From: Rhodoferax sp.
GTDB lineage: Bacteria; Pseudomonadota; Gammaproteobacteria; Burkholderiales; Burkholderiaceae
Assembly: GCA_020048295.1 (NCBI GenBank)
Contig: JAIFMT010000174.1
Location: forward strand, 1 to 13,511
Reading direction: 5' to 3'
Length of the DNA: 13,511 nt
Shown: positions 1 through 7,620 of the stretch, one piece after another
Numbering within the stretch: position 1 is the first letter of the stretch
Layout: each line of letters starts with the position of its first letter
Translations under genes and position numbers: made by a program
The notes under the pieces: generated by a model
The model's input: only the letters and a program-made list of their open reading frames with translations
Databases searched by the model: none
Told to the model about the DNA's origin: nothing

Positions 1-167
1 TGGGGTCGGGATAACAAAGAATTGGGAGTAAAGCCATGGTGTCACTGATAAGTTGTCGTTATTTTCGCTATTTTTTGCCGGGTATATTCGGACAAGCGGC
101 GACAATCATTGTTCAATCAAGGGCTTGGGCGCAAAATCTCATGCGATTTAACAGGGTACCAAACACC
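1..167. other. 5' non-coding stretch upstream of the LysM gene
   Basis: This leader is visibly AT-richer (especially 40-120) than the coding DNA after it, as expected for a promoter region. The frame of the LysM gene stays open back to an ATG at 36, which is preceded by a good Shine-Dalgarno GGGAG at 24-28 (7 nt spacing). Translation from there would put 44 residues without a proper signal peptide in front of a classical one. A TATATT at 83-88 could be a -10 box, but I see no convincing -35 at the right distance. The gene upstream lies outside the window. Confidence 0.4.
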
Positions 168-1394
168 ATGGCAAAACCTATTTTCTCTGCAGCCCCGGCG
201 CTGCTGACGCTGGCGGCGCTGCTTGCCGGCCAGACCTTGGCGCAGTTGGCACAGGCGCAAAATTTCCCCATCACGCCACAGCAGCGTGCCACTGCCACGC
301 AGGTGGCCAGCAGTGGCGTGGCCCTGAGCGAACTGCGCGCTGACGCGCCAGCCAGCTACAGCGTAAAGGGTGGTGACACGCTGTGGGCCATTTCGGGCAT
401 GTACCTGCAGTCGCCCTGGCGTTGGCCCGAGCTGTGGGGCATGAACCTGACCGACATCAAGAATCCGCACCTGATTTATCCCGGGCAGACGCTGTTTCTG
501 GAAACCAAGGACGGCCGCGCCCGCTTGGTGACCCGCCGTTCTGGCGATGGCATTGGTGGCGGTGACGGCCTGCCCATGGTGCGCCTGTCGCCCTACACCC
601 GCATTGAAAAGCTGGCCGTGGGCGCATTGCCCACGCTGCAAAGTCATTTGATCGAGCCGTTTTTGTCGGAGCCCATCATCGTGGGTGAGCAGGGCCTGAG
701 CGCGGCCCCGCGCATCGTGGCCACGTCCGACGGTCGTGTGCTGCTGACGCGCGGCGACCGTGCCTATGCACGCGGCACCGCCGGCGAGGAGCTATTAGAC
801 GACCCCAGCCAGAAGCAAAAAGCCTACCGCGTGTTCCGCAATGCCACCGCGCTGAAAGACCCGATCACCGGCGAGGTGCTGGGCTATGAGGCGCAATATG
901 TGGGCAAGGCCTTGCTGGCGCGCAGCGAAGGCATCCAGGAAAGCACCGGCCGCGACGGCAAGACGCGCGAGGATATCGTGCCTGCCACCATCGACATCAT
1001 CAGTGCCAAGGAGGAGATGCGCGTTGGCGACCGGCTGCTGCCCGAGCCGCCCCGCCAGTTGCAAAGCTATGTGCCGCATGCGCCCGACCAGCCGGTGGAT
1101 GCGCGCATCGTTTCGGTGTATGGCAGTGCCGTGGTCAACGCGGCGCAAAACCAGGTGGTGGTCATCAACAAGGGCGAGCAGGACGGCATCGACAGCGGCC
1201 TGGTGCTGGCGATCATGAAAGACGGTAGCCGGCTGATTGACAAAACCGACCCGAAGCTGCCCGAGGTCAAACTGCCCGACGAGCGCAATGGGCTGCTGAT
1301 GGTGTTTCGCACTTTCGAGAAACTGTCTTACGCGCTGGTGCTGAGCATCACCACGGGCGTGCGCGTGGGCGACCATCTGGTCAACCCGAACTGA
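168..1394 (+). CDS. Exported LysM-domain protein
   Basis: About 408 residues from ATG 168. The N-terminus (MAKP, then an Ala/Leu-rich core ending near AQAQ, residues 1-31) is a typical Sec signal peptide, so the product should be periplasmic or envelope-associated. One LysM domain lies at about residues 64-112 (YSVKGGDTLW ... NPHLIYPGQTL); this family binds N-acetylglucosamine-containing glycans such as peptidoglycan. The remaining ~290 residues form a conserved beta-rich C-terminal region with no catalytic motif I recognise. An AGGG at 153-156 is 11 nt before ATG 168. Alternative starts are ATG 141 and ATG 36; the latter has the better ribosome site but would bury the signal peptide. The gene ends 7 nt before dprA and is probably co-transcribed with it. 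The LysM call is firm, the cellular role unknown. Confidence 0.9.
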   Translation: MAKPIFSAAPALLTLAALLAGQTLAQLAQAQNFPITPQQRATATQVASSGVALSELRADAPASYSVKGGDTLWAISGMYLQSPWRWPELWGMNLTDIKNPHLIYPGQTLFLETKDGRARLVTRRSGDGIGGGDGLPMVRLSPYTRIEKLAVGALPTLQSHLIEPFLSEPIIVGEQGLSAAPRIVATSDGRVLLTRGDRAYARGTAGEELLDDPSQKQKAYRVFRNATALKDPITGEVLGYEAQYVGKALLARSEGIQESTGRDGKTREDIVPATIDIISAKEEMRVGDRLLPEPPRQLQSYVPHAPDQPVDARIVSVYGSAVVNAAQNQVVVINKGEQDGIDSGLVLAIMKDGSRLIDKTDPKLPEVKLPDERNGLLMVFRTFEKLSYALVLSITTGVRVGDHLVNPN

Positions 1395-1401
1395 CCTGTT
1401 T

Positions 1402-2625
1402 GTGGAGCGCGATGAACTCAGCGCCTGGCTGCGGCTGACGCTGACTCCTGGCATTGGCAACGTCACCGCGCGCAAGTTGCTGGCAGCGTTTGGTCTGCCA
1501 CAAAGCATTTTTGAGCAGTCGCCACTGGCGCTGACACAAACCGTCAGCGCGGCGCAAGCACAAGCGCTGCTGAGTCAGCCGCCGGAACTTGACGCCTTGC
1601 TTGACACCACCTTGGCCTGGCTGGCGCAGGACGACCCGCTTGGGGTACGCCGGCAAATTGCCACGCTGGGCGATGCGCGCTACCCGCAGGTCTTGCTCAA
1701 TCTTGATGATCCGCCGCTGATGCTGTATTTTTTGGGGCGTGCAGGTTTTAAGCCAAATGAGCCTGTAGCCCTTGCTGGACAAGCGCTGCCAGCTATTGAT
1801 ATTGAGTCAAGTGGCGTTTTCGCCGAGCCCGCGCGCAGCCTGGCCATGGTGGGCAGCCGCAATCCGACAGCGCAAGGTGTGGCCAATGCCCGCCAATTTG
1901 CCCAGGCGCTGGTGCAGGCCGGCGTGACGGTGGTCAGCGGGCTGGCGCGGGGCATCGACGGGGCCGCCCACGAAGGCGCGCTCAAGGGCGCTGATGCCAA
2001 CCCGGCGCTGGCGGCCACGGTGGCGGTGGTGGGCACCGGGCTGGACCGGGTGTATCCCAAAGCGCACCGCGATCTGGCGCACCGCATTGCCGCGCACGGC
2101 CTGCTGGTCAGCGAATACCCGCTGGGTACGCCGCCGCTGACGGCCAATTTTCCCAAGCGCAACCGGCTGATTGCCGCTCTGGCGCAGGGCACGCTGGTGG
2201 TGGAGGCGGCGCTGCAGTCGGGCACGCTGATCACGGCGCGGCTGACCAACGAGCAGGGCAAGGATGTGTTTGCCATTCCCGGCTCGATCCACGCCGTGCA
2301 GTCACGCGGCTGCCACGCGCTGATCAAGCAAGGGGCCAAGCTGGTGGAGTCGGCGCAAGACATCTTTGATGAACTGAACTGGGCAGCCCCCTGCAGTGAT
2401 TTAATACCTATAGCTGTCAGCGCAGATGCACAAAGGGCTACAAGCCATTTTGATCATGATGCCGGGCTGCTCGACGCGCTCGGCTTTGATCCGGTCGGGT
2501 TGGACGCACTGCAAGCCCGCACCGGCCTGGATGCGGCGACGCTGCAAGCCGGGTTGATGGGGCTGGAGCTCGACGGGCTGGCAGCCCGACTGCCCGGCGG
2601 CCTGTTCCAGCGCCTGAGTGCCTGA
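1402..2625 (+). CDS. dprA: DNA-processing protein DprA (Smf)
   Basis: 407 residues from a GTG start, 7 nt after the LysM gene. DprA binds incoming single-stranded DNA in the cytoplasm during natural transformation and loads RecA. Residues 1-75 hold a helix-hairpin-helix-like N-terminal domain (TLTPGIGN). The Rossmann-like DprA core runs from about 147 to 325, with VGSRNPTAQG, SGLARGIDGAAH, VVGTGLDRVYP, FPKRNRLIAAL and SGTLITARLTNEQGK. Residues 355-407 form a winged-helix DprA C-terminal domain. It is somewhat longer than usual because of two linker insertions: residues ~114-140, between the N-terminal domain and the core, and ~330-353, between the core and the winged helix. Each contains a copy of the 44-bp repeat, in opposite orientations. 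The reading frame is intact and all core motifs are present, so the protein should be functional. Confidence 0.96.
   Translation: MERDELSAWLRLTLTPGIGNVTARKLLAAFGLPQSIFEQSPLALTQTVSAAQAQALLSQPPELDALLDTTLAWLAQDDPLGVRRQIATLGDARYPQVLLNLDDPPLMLYFLGRAGFKPNEPVALAGQALPAIDIESSGVFAEPARSLAMVGSRNPTAQGVANARQFAQALVQAGVTVVSGLARGIDGAAHEGALKGADANPALAATVAVVGTGLDRVYPKAHRDLAHRIAAHGLLVSEYPLGTPPLTANFPKRNRLIAALAQGTLVVEAALQSGTLITARLTNEQGKDVFAIPGSIHAVQSRGCHALIKQGAKLVESAQDIFDELNWAAPCSDLIPIAVSADAQRATSHFDHDAGLLDALGFDPVGLDALQARTGLDAATLQAGLMGLELDGLAARLPGGLFQRLSA
1755..1798 (-). repeat. 44-bp interspersed repeat, copy C (inside dprA)
   Basis: Read on the minus strand it begins CAATAGCTGGCAGCGCTT and ends with CATTT. It aligns without gaps to the copies at 2408, 7545 and 10871; 25 of 44 columns are identical in all four. 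It is antisense to dprA and encodes residues ~118-133 of DprA (PNEPVALAGQALPAID), in the segment between the N-terminal and Rossmann domains where most DprA proteins are shorter. The similarity probably extends a few bases beyond the 44-bp core. Confidence 0.8.
2408..2451 (+). repeat. 44-bp interspersed repeat, copy D (inside dprA)
   Basis: It begins CTATAGCTGTCAGCGC and contains AAAGGGCTACAAGCCATTTT. It reads in the same direction as dprA and encodes residues 336-350 (PIAVSADAQRATSHF), in the linker between the Rossmann core and the winged helix. It uses the same reading frame as the copy inside uvrD. It contains GGCT-ACA-AGCC followed by ATTTT, a tiny hairpin also present in the intergenic copy. 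Confidence 0.8.
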
Positions 2626-2692
2626 CATCCGGCGTTGAGAAAGTCGCCGTGCCAGGCACACCGCATGAACCTGGCCGGCTGACAGCGCCGTC

Positions 2693-5479
2693 TCAGATCA
2701 ATTCGCGCAAGAAGTCCATTCCGCTGTCGTGCAGGTCGAGTTCGCGCGCCTCCAGATTCACCTGGGTGCCCTGCAAGGGCGAGTCGTGCTTGAGGGCAAG
2801 CGCATCGAGTTCGAGCGGCTTATCAGACAGCAGTACAAAATCGTCGCCCATCACCCGAAACAGCAGCGCATCCGGGTAGCGTGACGCCAGATGCGCCGCA
2901 AAGCCTGCCAGCACCTGGTTGCCAGCGGTCCAGCCGCTGGCGCTGTTGAGCTGCGAAAAGTGCTGCAGCAGCAGCAGGTAGGCGTTGCCATAGCCGGCTG
3001 GCGGACCATGGCGCAGCATCAGCTGCAGGTAACTGGCGTTGTGCACACTGGTCAGCGGGTCATCAAAAAAATAGGCGAAGCGCTGCCGTTCCATGGCGGT
3101 CTTGGGCATCTGGTCGGACAGCGGCGGTGGCACCACCTGGCGCAGCACCTCGCAGGCCGCCGTCACCACATCGGGTGCGTAATGCGTGCCGGCGAGCTGG
3201 CGCAGCTCGGCTAGCGCCACCGACACTTCCTTGCGCGGTTTGTAGATGCGGTTGGTGGTCATGGCATCAAAGCCATCGGCCACCGCCATGATTTGCGACA
3301 GCAGGGGTATTTGCCCGTTTTTCAGGCCCTGCGGGTAGCCGCTGCCGTCGATGCGTTCGTGGTGGTAACGCATGATCTCGGCGAGGTCCTTGTACATGTC
3401 GATGTGCGCCAGCGTGCGATAGCCCTCGTCGGCATGCTGTTTGATCAGGTCGTACTCCAGCGCGGTGAGCTTGCCCGGCTTGAGCAGTACCGCATCGGGA
3501 ATGGCAATCTTGCCGATGTCGTGCAGAATGGCCGCCTGTTTGAGCTGTTCGATCTGCGGCGCACTCAAGGCCAAGCGGGTGGCGATCAATGCGCAGTAAT
3601 GCGCCACCCGGCGCGTATGGCCGGCGGTGTAGGTGTCGCGTTTTTCGATCATGTCCACCAGCGACAAAATGGTTTCTTCGTAATTGCGGATGCGATCCTG
3701 CTGCAGCTTGCGGGTTTCCTTGCGCTGGTTGAAGGCGTGAATGGCAAAGCCGATGTCGCCAGCGAGCTGCTCCAGCATCGCCACTTCTTCCTGGTCAAAC
3801 GACTCGGACCGCCCGGTCAGCACGCAGAAAACGCCGATGGGTTCGCCGTAGGCATCCTGGCGCAAGGGCATGGCGATCACCGCGCGCACCCCGTTGCGGC
3901 TCAGCTCGGCAGCAATGCGCTGTGGGTCAGCCTCGATGATGCTGCGCTTCTCAGTGATGGCGATGCGCGACGGGCCATTGCTGAGGCAGCCAGCCACATG
4001 GCGCATCAGCTCGGCCGCACCATAGGACTTGGCCGCGATTTCAAGCTCCCCATCGTGCAGCAGCCCAACCCAGGCAAAGCGGTACTCGGCGTTGGCGATG
4101 AGGCGGTCGCAACAGGCTTTGAGCATTTCTTCCTTTGAGGTCGAGGTGATCAGGATCTGGTTCACGTCGGCCACCATCTCGACCACCCCGCGCAGAAAAT
4201 GCTCGCGCGTGAGCAACTGGTCGACCTCGCCGGTGCGTTCCTGCACCCGGGCCTCCAGCGTTGCGTTGAGGTTGCCGAGTTGCAGTTGCTGCTGGCGCAG
4301 CCGTCGGTTGATTTGCCCGACATAGACCATGGTGGCCATGATCGTCAGCACAAACGCCAGCACCAGCACCAGCCAGTGGCCATACTGTGCCACCAGTTCA
4401 GCCGTGCTCAGCCGGTTGAGCGCCGCGTAAGGACCCAGATGCAGTTCTTTCAGGGCGTCGTGCACCGGCTGATAATTCAGCGGCAGGGTCCAGCCGCTGA
4501 TGGCGGCCTGTTGCGCAGCGGGTGCGTCGGCGGGCATCTGCATCAGGGCGATGGCAACCTGCACCGCCAGTTCGCCGGGCACCTGGCGCAATTTGGCGAG
4601 CGGCCACTCGGGGTAAAGCGGGGTGCTCAGCAGCAGCGGGAAACCCGCCACATGCTGCTGGTTGAGGACAAAAAAATCTTCCAGCCGGATCGCGCCTTCT
4701 TTGGCCATGCGCTCCAGCACCTCGGTGCGCACCGTACCCGCATCGGCGCGTCCGTCGCGCACGGCATACACCACCGCATCATGAATGTGTTCGAAGCTGA
4801 GCTTCTTGAAGTCGCGCGCCGGGTCGAGGCCCTGATGCATCAATTCGCGCCAGCCCACCTGCCAGCCACCCAGGGAGCTTTCATCGACCGCAGCGAAGGT
4901 CTTGTTGCGCAGGTCAGACAGCGCCTGGATGTCGGAGCGGTCGGCACGCGCAAAGATGACGCCGCCAAAGGCGCTGAAGCCTGTGCCGCCATCAAAGCGG
5001 TCTTTCAGGGTGGCGATGGCGCTGACGCCATAGATCGATTCCAGCTCAACGTAATACGATGAATTGACCAGCACAAAGTCAACCCGCTCCTGGCGCACCG
5101 CCTGGCGCACCTCGTCAAAGTCCAGGGGCACGATGTGAAAGCTGTTGCCGGGCAAGGCGGCCTCCAGATAGCGGCCGGTGGCCGACCACATCTCGGCCAC
5201 CTTTTGCGGCCCGCGCAGCGCCAGGACGCCAATTTTTACCTCGGCCGCCCGCGCCGGGCTCGACAACAAGGCCAGCAGGACCAACAGAACCCCGGCCCAA
5301 CGGCCGGTGTCCGAGAAAAAATGTCGCCAGAAAGAAATCACGCGTAAACCATCATGGATGAACGATTTAACCCACCGAACGCCAGTATGGCACGATATCG
5401 CCAGGCCCAAAGTCAAGCTTGCTTGCCGCTTCAGATGTTCACCAGGCAGCGGCTCACGGCTACGGTACAAGGGCTTCAT
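2693..5479 (-). CDS. HD-GYP phosphodiesterase with PhnD-like periplasmic sensor, GAF and degenerate GGDEF
   Basis: 928 residues from ATG 5479. Domains in order: signal peptide/TM core ~62-79 (VLLVLLALLSSPARA); PhnD-type substrate-binding domain ~80-350 (EVKIGVLALRG, DFVLVNSSYY); TM helix ~367-389; charged coiled coil 390-427; GAF 428-587; HD-GYP 600-782 with HD at 653-654 (AILHDIGK), HHERIDGSGYP at 706-716 and ADGFDAMT; and a GGDEF-like remnant ~804-887 in which the signature reads MGDDF (877-881). HD-GYP enzymes hydrolyse cyclic di-GMP; the metal-binding and GYP residues are present, so activity is expected, while the GGDEF part should be inactive. The start is uncertain. ATG 5479 overlaps the regulator's stop (TGATG). 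A GTG at 5341 (882 residues) gives a cleaner signal peptide. ATG 5533 would overlap the upstream gene by 55 bp. The PhnD ligand is unknown. Confidence 0.9.
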   Translation of the reverse strand: MKPLYRSREPLPGEHLKRQASLTLGLAISCHTGVRWVKSFIHDGLRVISFWRHFFSDTGRWAGVLLVLLALLSSPARAAEVKIGVLALRGPQKVAEMWSATGRYLEAALPGNSFHIVPLDFDEVRQAVRQERVDFVLVNSSYYVELESIYGVSAIATLKDRFDGGTGFSAFGGVIFARADRSDIQALSDLRNKTFAAVDESSLGGWQVGWRELMHQGLDPARDFKKLSFEHIHDAVVYAVRDGRADAGTVRTEVLERMAKEGAIRLEDFFVLNQQHVAGFPLLLSTPLYPEWPLAKLRQVPGELAVQVAIALMQMPADAPAAQQAAISGWTLPLNYQPVHDALKELHLGPYAALNRLSTAELVAQYGHWLVLVLAFVLTIMATMVYVGQINRRLRQQQLQLGNLNATLEARVQERTGEVDQLLTREHFLRGVVEMVADVNQILITSTSKEEMLKACCDRLIANAEYRFAWVGLLHDGELEIAAKSYGAAELMRHVAGCLSNGPSRIAITEKRSIIEADPQRIAAELSRNGVRAVIAMPLRQDAYGEPIGVFCVLTGRSESFDQEEVAMLEQLAGDIGFAIHAFNQRKETRKLQQDRIRNYEETILSLVDMIEKRDTYTAGHTRRVAHYCALIATRLALSAPQIEQLKQAAILHDIGKIAIPDAVLLKPGKLTALEYDLIKQHADEGYRTLAHIDMYKDLAEIMRYHHERIDGSGYPQGLKNGQIPLLSQIMAVADGFDAMTTNRIYKPRKEVSVALAELRQLAGTHYAPDVVTAACEVLRQVVPPPLSDQMPKTAMERQRFAYFFDDPLTSVHNASYLQLMLRHGPPAGYGNAYLLLLQHFSQLNSASGWTAGNQVLAGFAAHLASRYPDALLFRVMGDDFVLLSDKPLELDALALKHDSPLQGTQVNLEARELDLHDSGMDFLRELI

Positions 5480-6108
5480 CACGCGCTGCTGCCACCATAA
5501 ATGATGATCGACAAGAAGCGGATTGGCTTGCATAGAAGGCGCTCCGGTCCGTGGGTGATTTCACCGGCAAACGTCAGTGTGTCGCCTGGCTCCAGCACAT
5601 ACACGGTTTGCCCGTGACGGTATTCCAGCGTGCCTTCAATCATGTGGATGAACTCGGTGCCCGGGTGCTGAAAGGTTGGAAAACTCTCTGAAGCCTCGTC
5701 CATGCGGATCAAGAACGGCTCAAACAGCTTGACCGGCCCCTGGTCGTAGGCCAGCAGTTCGTAGCTGTGCCCACTTTTGGTGCCGCGGCGCACCACTTCC
5801 ATCCCTTGCCCCTTTTTGACGTGCTGCGCGCTGCCTGCCGGCGCGTCGTAATGGCGAAACAGCATCGACATCGACACCCCCAGCGCCCGCGCAATGCGAC
5901 TCAGCGAGTCCAGCCCCGGCGTGATCTGGCCGGTTTCGATCTTTGACAACATGCCACGGCTGATGTCGGCCTGCTCGCACACCTGGGCAATGGTGAGCTT
6001 GTGGCGCTGGCGCAATTCACGAATGGCACTGCCCAGCGCCTGTGTTAGCGCCGCGCTGCTGCCCGAGCCGGGCTCAAGCTGGTCTGGAATTTGCTTAACT
6101 TGTTTCAT
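5479..6108 (-). CDS. XRE-family transcriptional regulator with C-terminal cupin domain
   Basis: 209 residues. A helix-turn-helix of the XRE/Cro type spans about residues 25-85 (LRQRHKLTIAQVCEQADISRGMLSKIETGQ). A small cupin barrel follows at about 130-200 (FQHPGTEFIHMIEGTLEYRHG, then EPGDTLTFAGEITHG). In this family (PuuR-like and relatives) the cupin senses a small ligand and the HTH represses neighbouring amine or amino-acid genes. The gene is divergent from glnT across 53 bp and its TGA overlaps a start of the HD-GYP gene, so it probably controls glnT-glxBCD and its own two-gene operon. No Shine-Dalgarno is visible before ATG 6108. A TAAAAT on the minus strand ends 8 bases upstream, so a leaderless or near-leaderless mRNA is possible. 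The inducer is unknown. Confidence 0.92.
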   Translation of the reverse strand: MKQVKQIPDQLEPGSGSSAALTQALGSAIRELRQRHKLTIAQVCEQADISRGMLSKIETGQITPGLDSLSRIARALGVSMSMLFRHYDAPAGSAQHVKKGQGMEVVRRGTKSGHSYELLAYDQGPVKLFEPFLIRMDEASESFPTFQHPGTEFIHMIEGTLEYRHGQTVYVLEPGDTLTFAGEITHGPERLLCKPIRFLSIIIYGGSSA

Positions 6109-6115
6109 CAGTAGA

Positions 6116-6143
6116 ATTTTAATTGCCTATAGCGAACTATTAA
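6116..6143 (-). promoter_or_regulatory. Candidate promoter of the XRE-cupin gene
   Basis: On the minus strand, TTAATA (6143-6138, 4/6 match to the sigma-70 -35) is separated by 16 nt from TAAAAT (6121-6116, 5/6 match to the -10). The predicted transcription start falls at or next to ATG 6108. This is a by-eye match only. Confidence 0.4.
6129..6140. promoter_or_regulatory. Candidate operator for the XRE-cupin regulator
   Basis: ATAG-CGAA-CTAT is a perfect 4-bp inverted repeat, placed centrally in the 53-bp divergent region and inside the predicted promoter of the regulator gene. The position suits a repressor that controls both directions, but the arms are short and chance occurrence is possible. 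Confidence 0.3.
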
Positions 6144-6161
6144 CCCAGGATAAACCCGATT

Positions 6162-7520
6162 ATGAAAGCTTCCGGCTCCCCACCCCAGTTCCGCAGCGCC
6201 AGCGAAGCCCAGGCCTGGCTGATGCAGCAAGGCGTCAAGTACGTGCTGGCGCAGTTTGTCGATATCCACGGCGTGGCCAAGGCCAAGTCGGTGCCGGTGG
6301 CGCATTTGCCCGGCGTGCTCAAGGAGGGCGCGGGTTTTGCCGGCTTTGCCATCTGGGGTGTGGGCATCGAGCCCAATGGGCCGGACTTCATGGCGGTGGG
6401 CGACCTGAGCACCTTGGCGCCGGTGCCGTGGCAGCCGGGGCTGGCGCGTATCGTGTGCGAAGGCCATGTGAACGGCCTGCCCTGGGGCTACGACTCACGC
6501 GTGGTGCTAAAAAAACAAGCCGCCCGCCTGGCCGAGCGCGGCCTGACCATTTACACCGGGCTGGAGCCCGAGTTCTCATTGCTCAAGCGCACCGCCAGCG
6601 GCGGCATCGAGCCGTGCGATGCCACCGACACGCTGGCCAAGCCGTGTTATGACTACAAGGGCCTGTCGCGAACCCGCGCCTACCTGGAAAAACTCTCCGA
6701 CAGCCTGATCAGCGCCGGGCTGGATGTCTATCAGATTGACCACGAAGACGCCAACGGCCAGTTCGAGCTGAATTACACCTATGCCGACGGGCTGACCTCG
6801 GCCGACCATTTCATCTTTTTCAAGATGGCCGCCACCGAAATTGCCAATGAGATGGGACTGATCTGTTCCTTCATGCCCAAGCCGTTTGGCAACCGGCCTG
6901 GCAACGGCATGCACATGCATGTGTCACTCGGTGATGGCCAACGCAACCTGTTTGAAGACGACAGCGACCCCAATGGCCTGCATTTGTCGCCGCTGGCCTA
7001 TCACTTTCTGGGCGGTCTGCTGGCGCACGCCCCGGCACTGACGGCGCTGGCTTGCCCCACGGTGAACTCCTACAAGCGGCTGGTGGTGGGCAGGTCGCTG
7101 ACCGGCTCCACCTGGGCCCCGGCCTACATTTCTTATGGCGATAACAACCGCTCCACCATGGTGCGCATTCCCAAAGGCCGGCTCGAGCTGCGCCTGCCCG
7201 ATGGTGCCTGCAACCCGTATCTGGTGACGGCAGCGGTGATTGCCGCCGGGCTCGATGGCATCGACCGCCAACTCGACCCCGGCGCACCGCACAACGACAA
7301 CCTGTACGCGCTGACCCCGGAGCAATTGCATGAACGCGGCATCCAGGTGCTGCCGCAAAACCTGGAGCAAGCCCTCGACGCACTGGAGGCTGACCCGCTG
7401 ATCTGCAACGCGCTGGGCCCGGTGGCCGGTGAATTTTTGACGCTCAAGCGCGCCGAGTGGCTGGAGTACATGCGCTTTGTATCGGACTGGGAGCTCAAGA
7501 GTTATCTGGAATTCTTCTGA
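6162..7520 (+). CDS. glnT: Type III glutamine synthetase / gamma-glutamylmethylamide synthetase-like enzyme
   Basis: 452 residues, the usual length of this group, from ATG 6162 with AGGA at 6147-6150. It belongs to the glutamine synthetase superfamily: ATP-dependent joining of glutamate to ammonia or, in the GMAS members, to methylamine. Visible active-site motifs are LEPEFSL (E135/E137), [10 protein letters not shown] (E195, E202), [10 protein letters not shown] (H251/H253), [10 protein letters not shown] (R330) and RLELRLPD (R340-R344). Three genes for a split glutamate-synthase-like complex follow, as in gmaS-mgsABC of methylotrophs and glnT-glxBCD of rhizobia. The sequence does not tell me by eye whether ammonia, methylamine or another amine is the substrate. 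The divergent XRE-cupin gene is the likely regulator. No sigma-54 promoter was found in the 53-bp upstream gap. Confidence 0.92.
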   Translation: MKASGSPPQFRSASEAQAWLMQQGVKYVLAQFVDIHGVAKAKSVPVAHLPGVLKEGAGFAGFAIWGVGIEPNGPDFMAVGDLSTLAPVPWQPGLARIVCEGHVNGLPWGYDSRVVLKKQAARLAERGLTIYTGLEPEFSLLKRTASGGIEPCDATDTLAKPCYDYKGLSRTRAYLEKLSDSLISAGLDVYQIDHEDANGQFELNYTYADGLTSADHFIFFKMAATEIANEMGLICSFMPKPFGNRPGNGMHMHVSLGDGQRNLFEDDSDPNGLHLSPLAYHFLGGLLAHAPALTALACPTVNSYKRLVVGRSLTGSTWAPAYISYGDNNRSTMVRIPKGRLELRLPDGACNPYLVTAAVIAAGLDGIDRQLDPGAPHNDNLYALTPEQLHERGIQVLPQNLEQALDALEADPLICNALGPVAGEFLTLKRAEWLEYMRFVSDWELKSYLEFF

Positions 7521-7544
7521 GCAGATCACCATTTACTTTATTTT

Positions 7545-7588
7545 CAATAGCTGACAGCGCTTATGCCATAAAGGCTAGAAGCCAATTT
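7545..7588 (+). repeat. 44-bp interspersed repeat, copy A (intergenic, glnT-glxB)
   Basis: It begins CAATAGCTGACAGCGCTTAT and lies in the 100-bp gap between glnT and glxB. This copy is AT-richer (19 of 44 G or C) than the genes around it. Its distal part holds GGCT-AGA-AGCC (7573-7583) followed by AATTTTTCTT, a four-pair hairpin with a T run. This is a weak terminator-like or RNA-processing structure within the putative operon. Confidence 0.8.
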
Positions 7589-7607
7589 TTCTTATATTCT
7601 TGATACT

Positions 7608-7613
7608 GAGAGG
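7608..7613 (+). promoter_or_regulatory. Ribosome binding site of glxB
   Basis: GAGAGG sits 7 nt before ATG 7621. It supports that start over an in-frame ATG at 7600, which would place seven extra residues before the cysteine that must become the N-terminal nucleophile. Confidence 0.75.
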
Positions 7614-7620
7614 CCACTCC

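Noticed and set aside
2626..2692. Small hairpins (GTGCC-A-GGCAC, CCAGG/CCTGG) between the converging dprA and HD-GYP genes
   Set aside because: The stems are short (5 pairs) and neither strand has a T run after them, so I cannot support a terminator.
3293..5062. Plus-strand open frames of about 280 codons opposite the HD-GYP gene
   Set aside because: They are antisense to clearly recognisable GAF, HD-GYP and PhnD domains, contain no motif, and have no ribosome site.
6111..6143. Possible fifth copy of the 44-bp repeat (AATTGCCTATAGCGAACTAT)
   Set aside because: Only short TATAGC-like stretches match; AGCGC, GGCTA and the spacing between them are absent.
6109..6161. Sigma-54 (NtrC-type) promoter for glnT
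   Set aside because: I looked for a TGGCAC-N5-TTGC-like pair on the plus strand because glutamine synthetases often have one; only a lone TTGCC was found.
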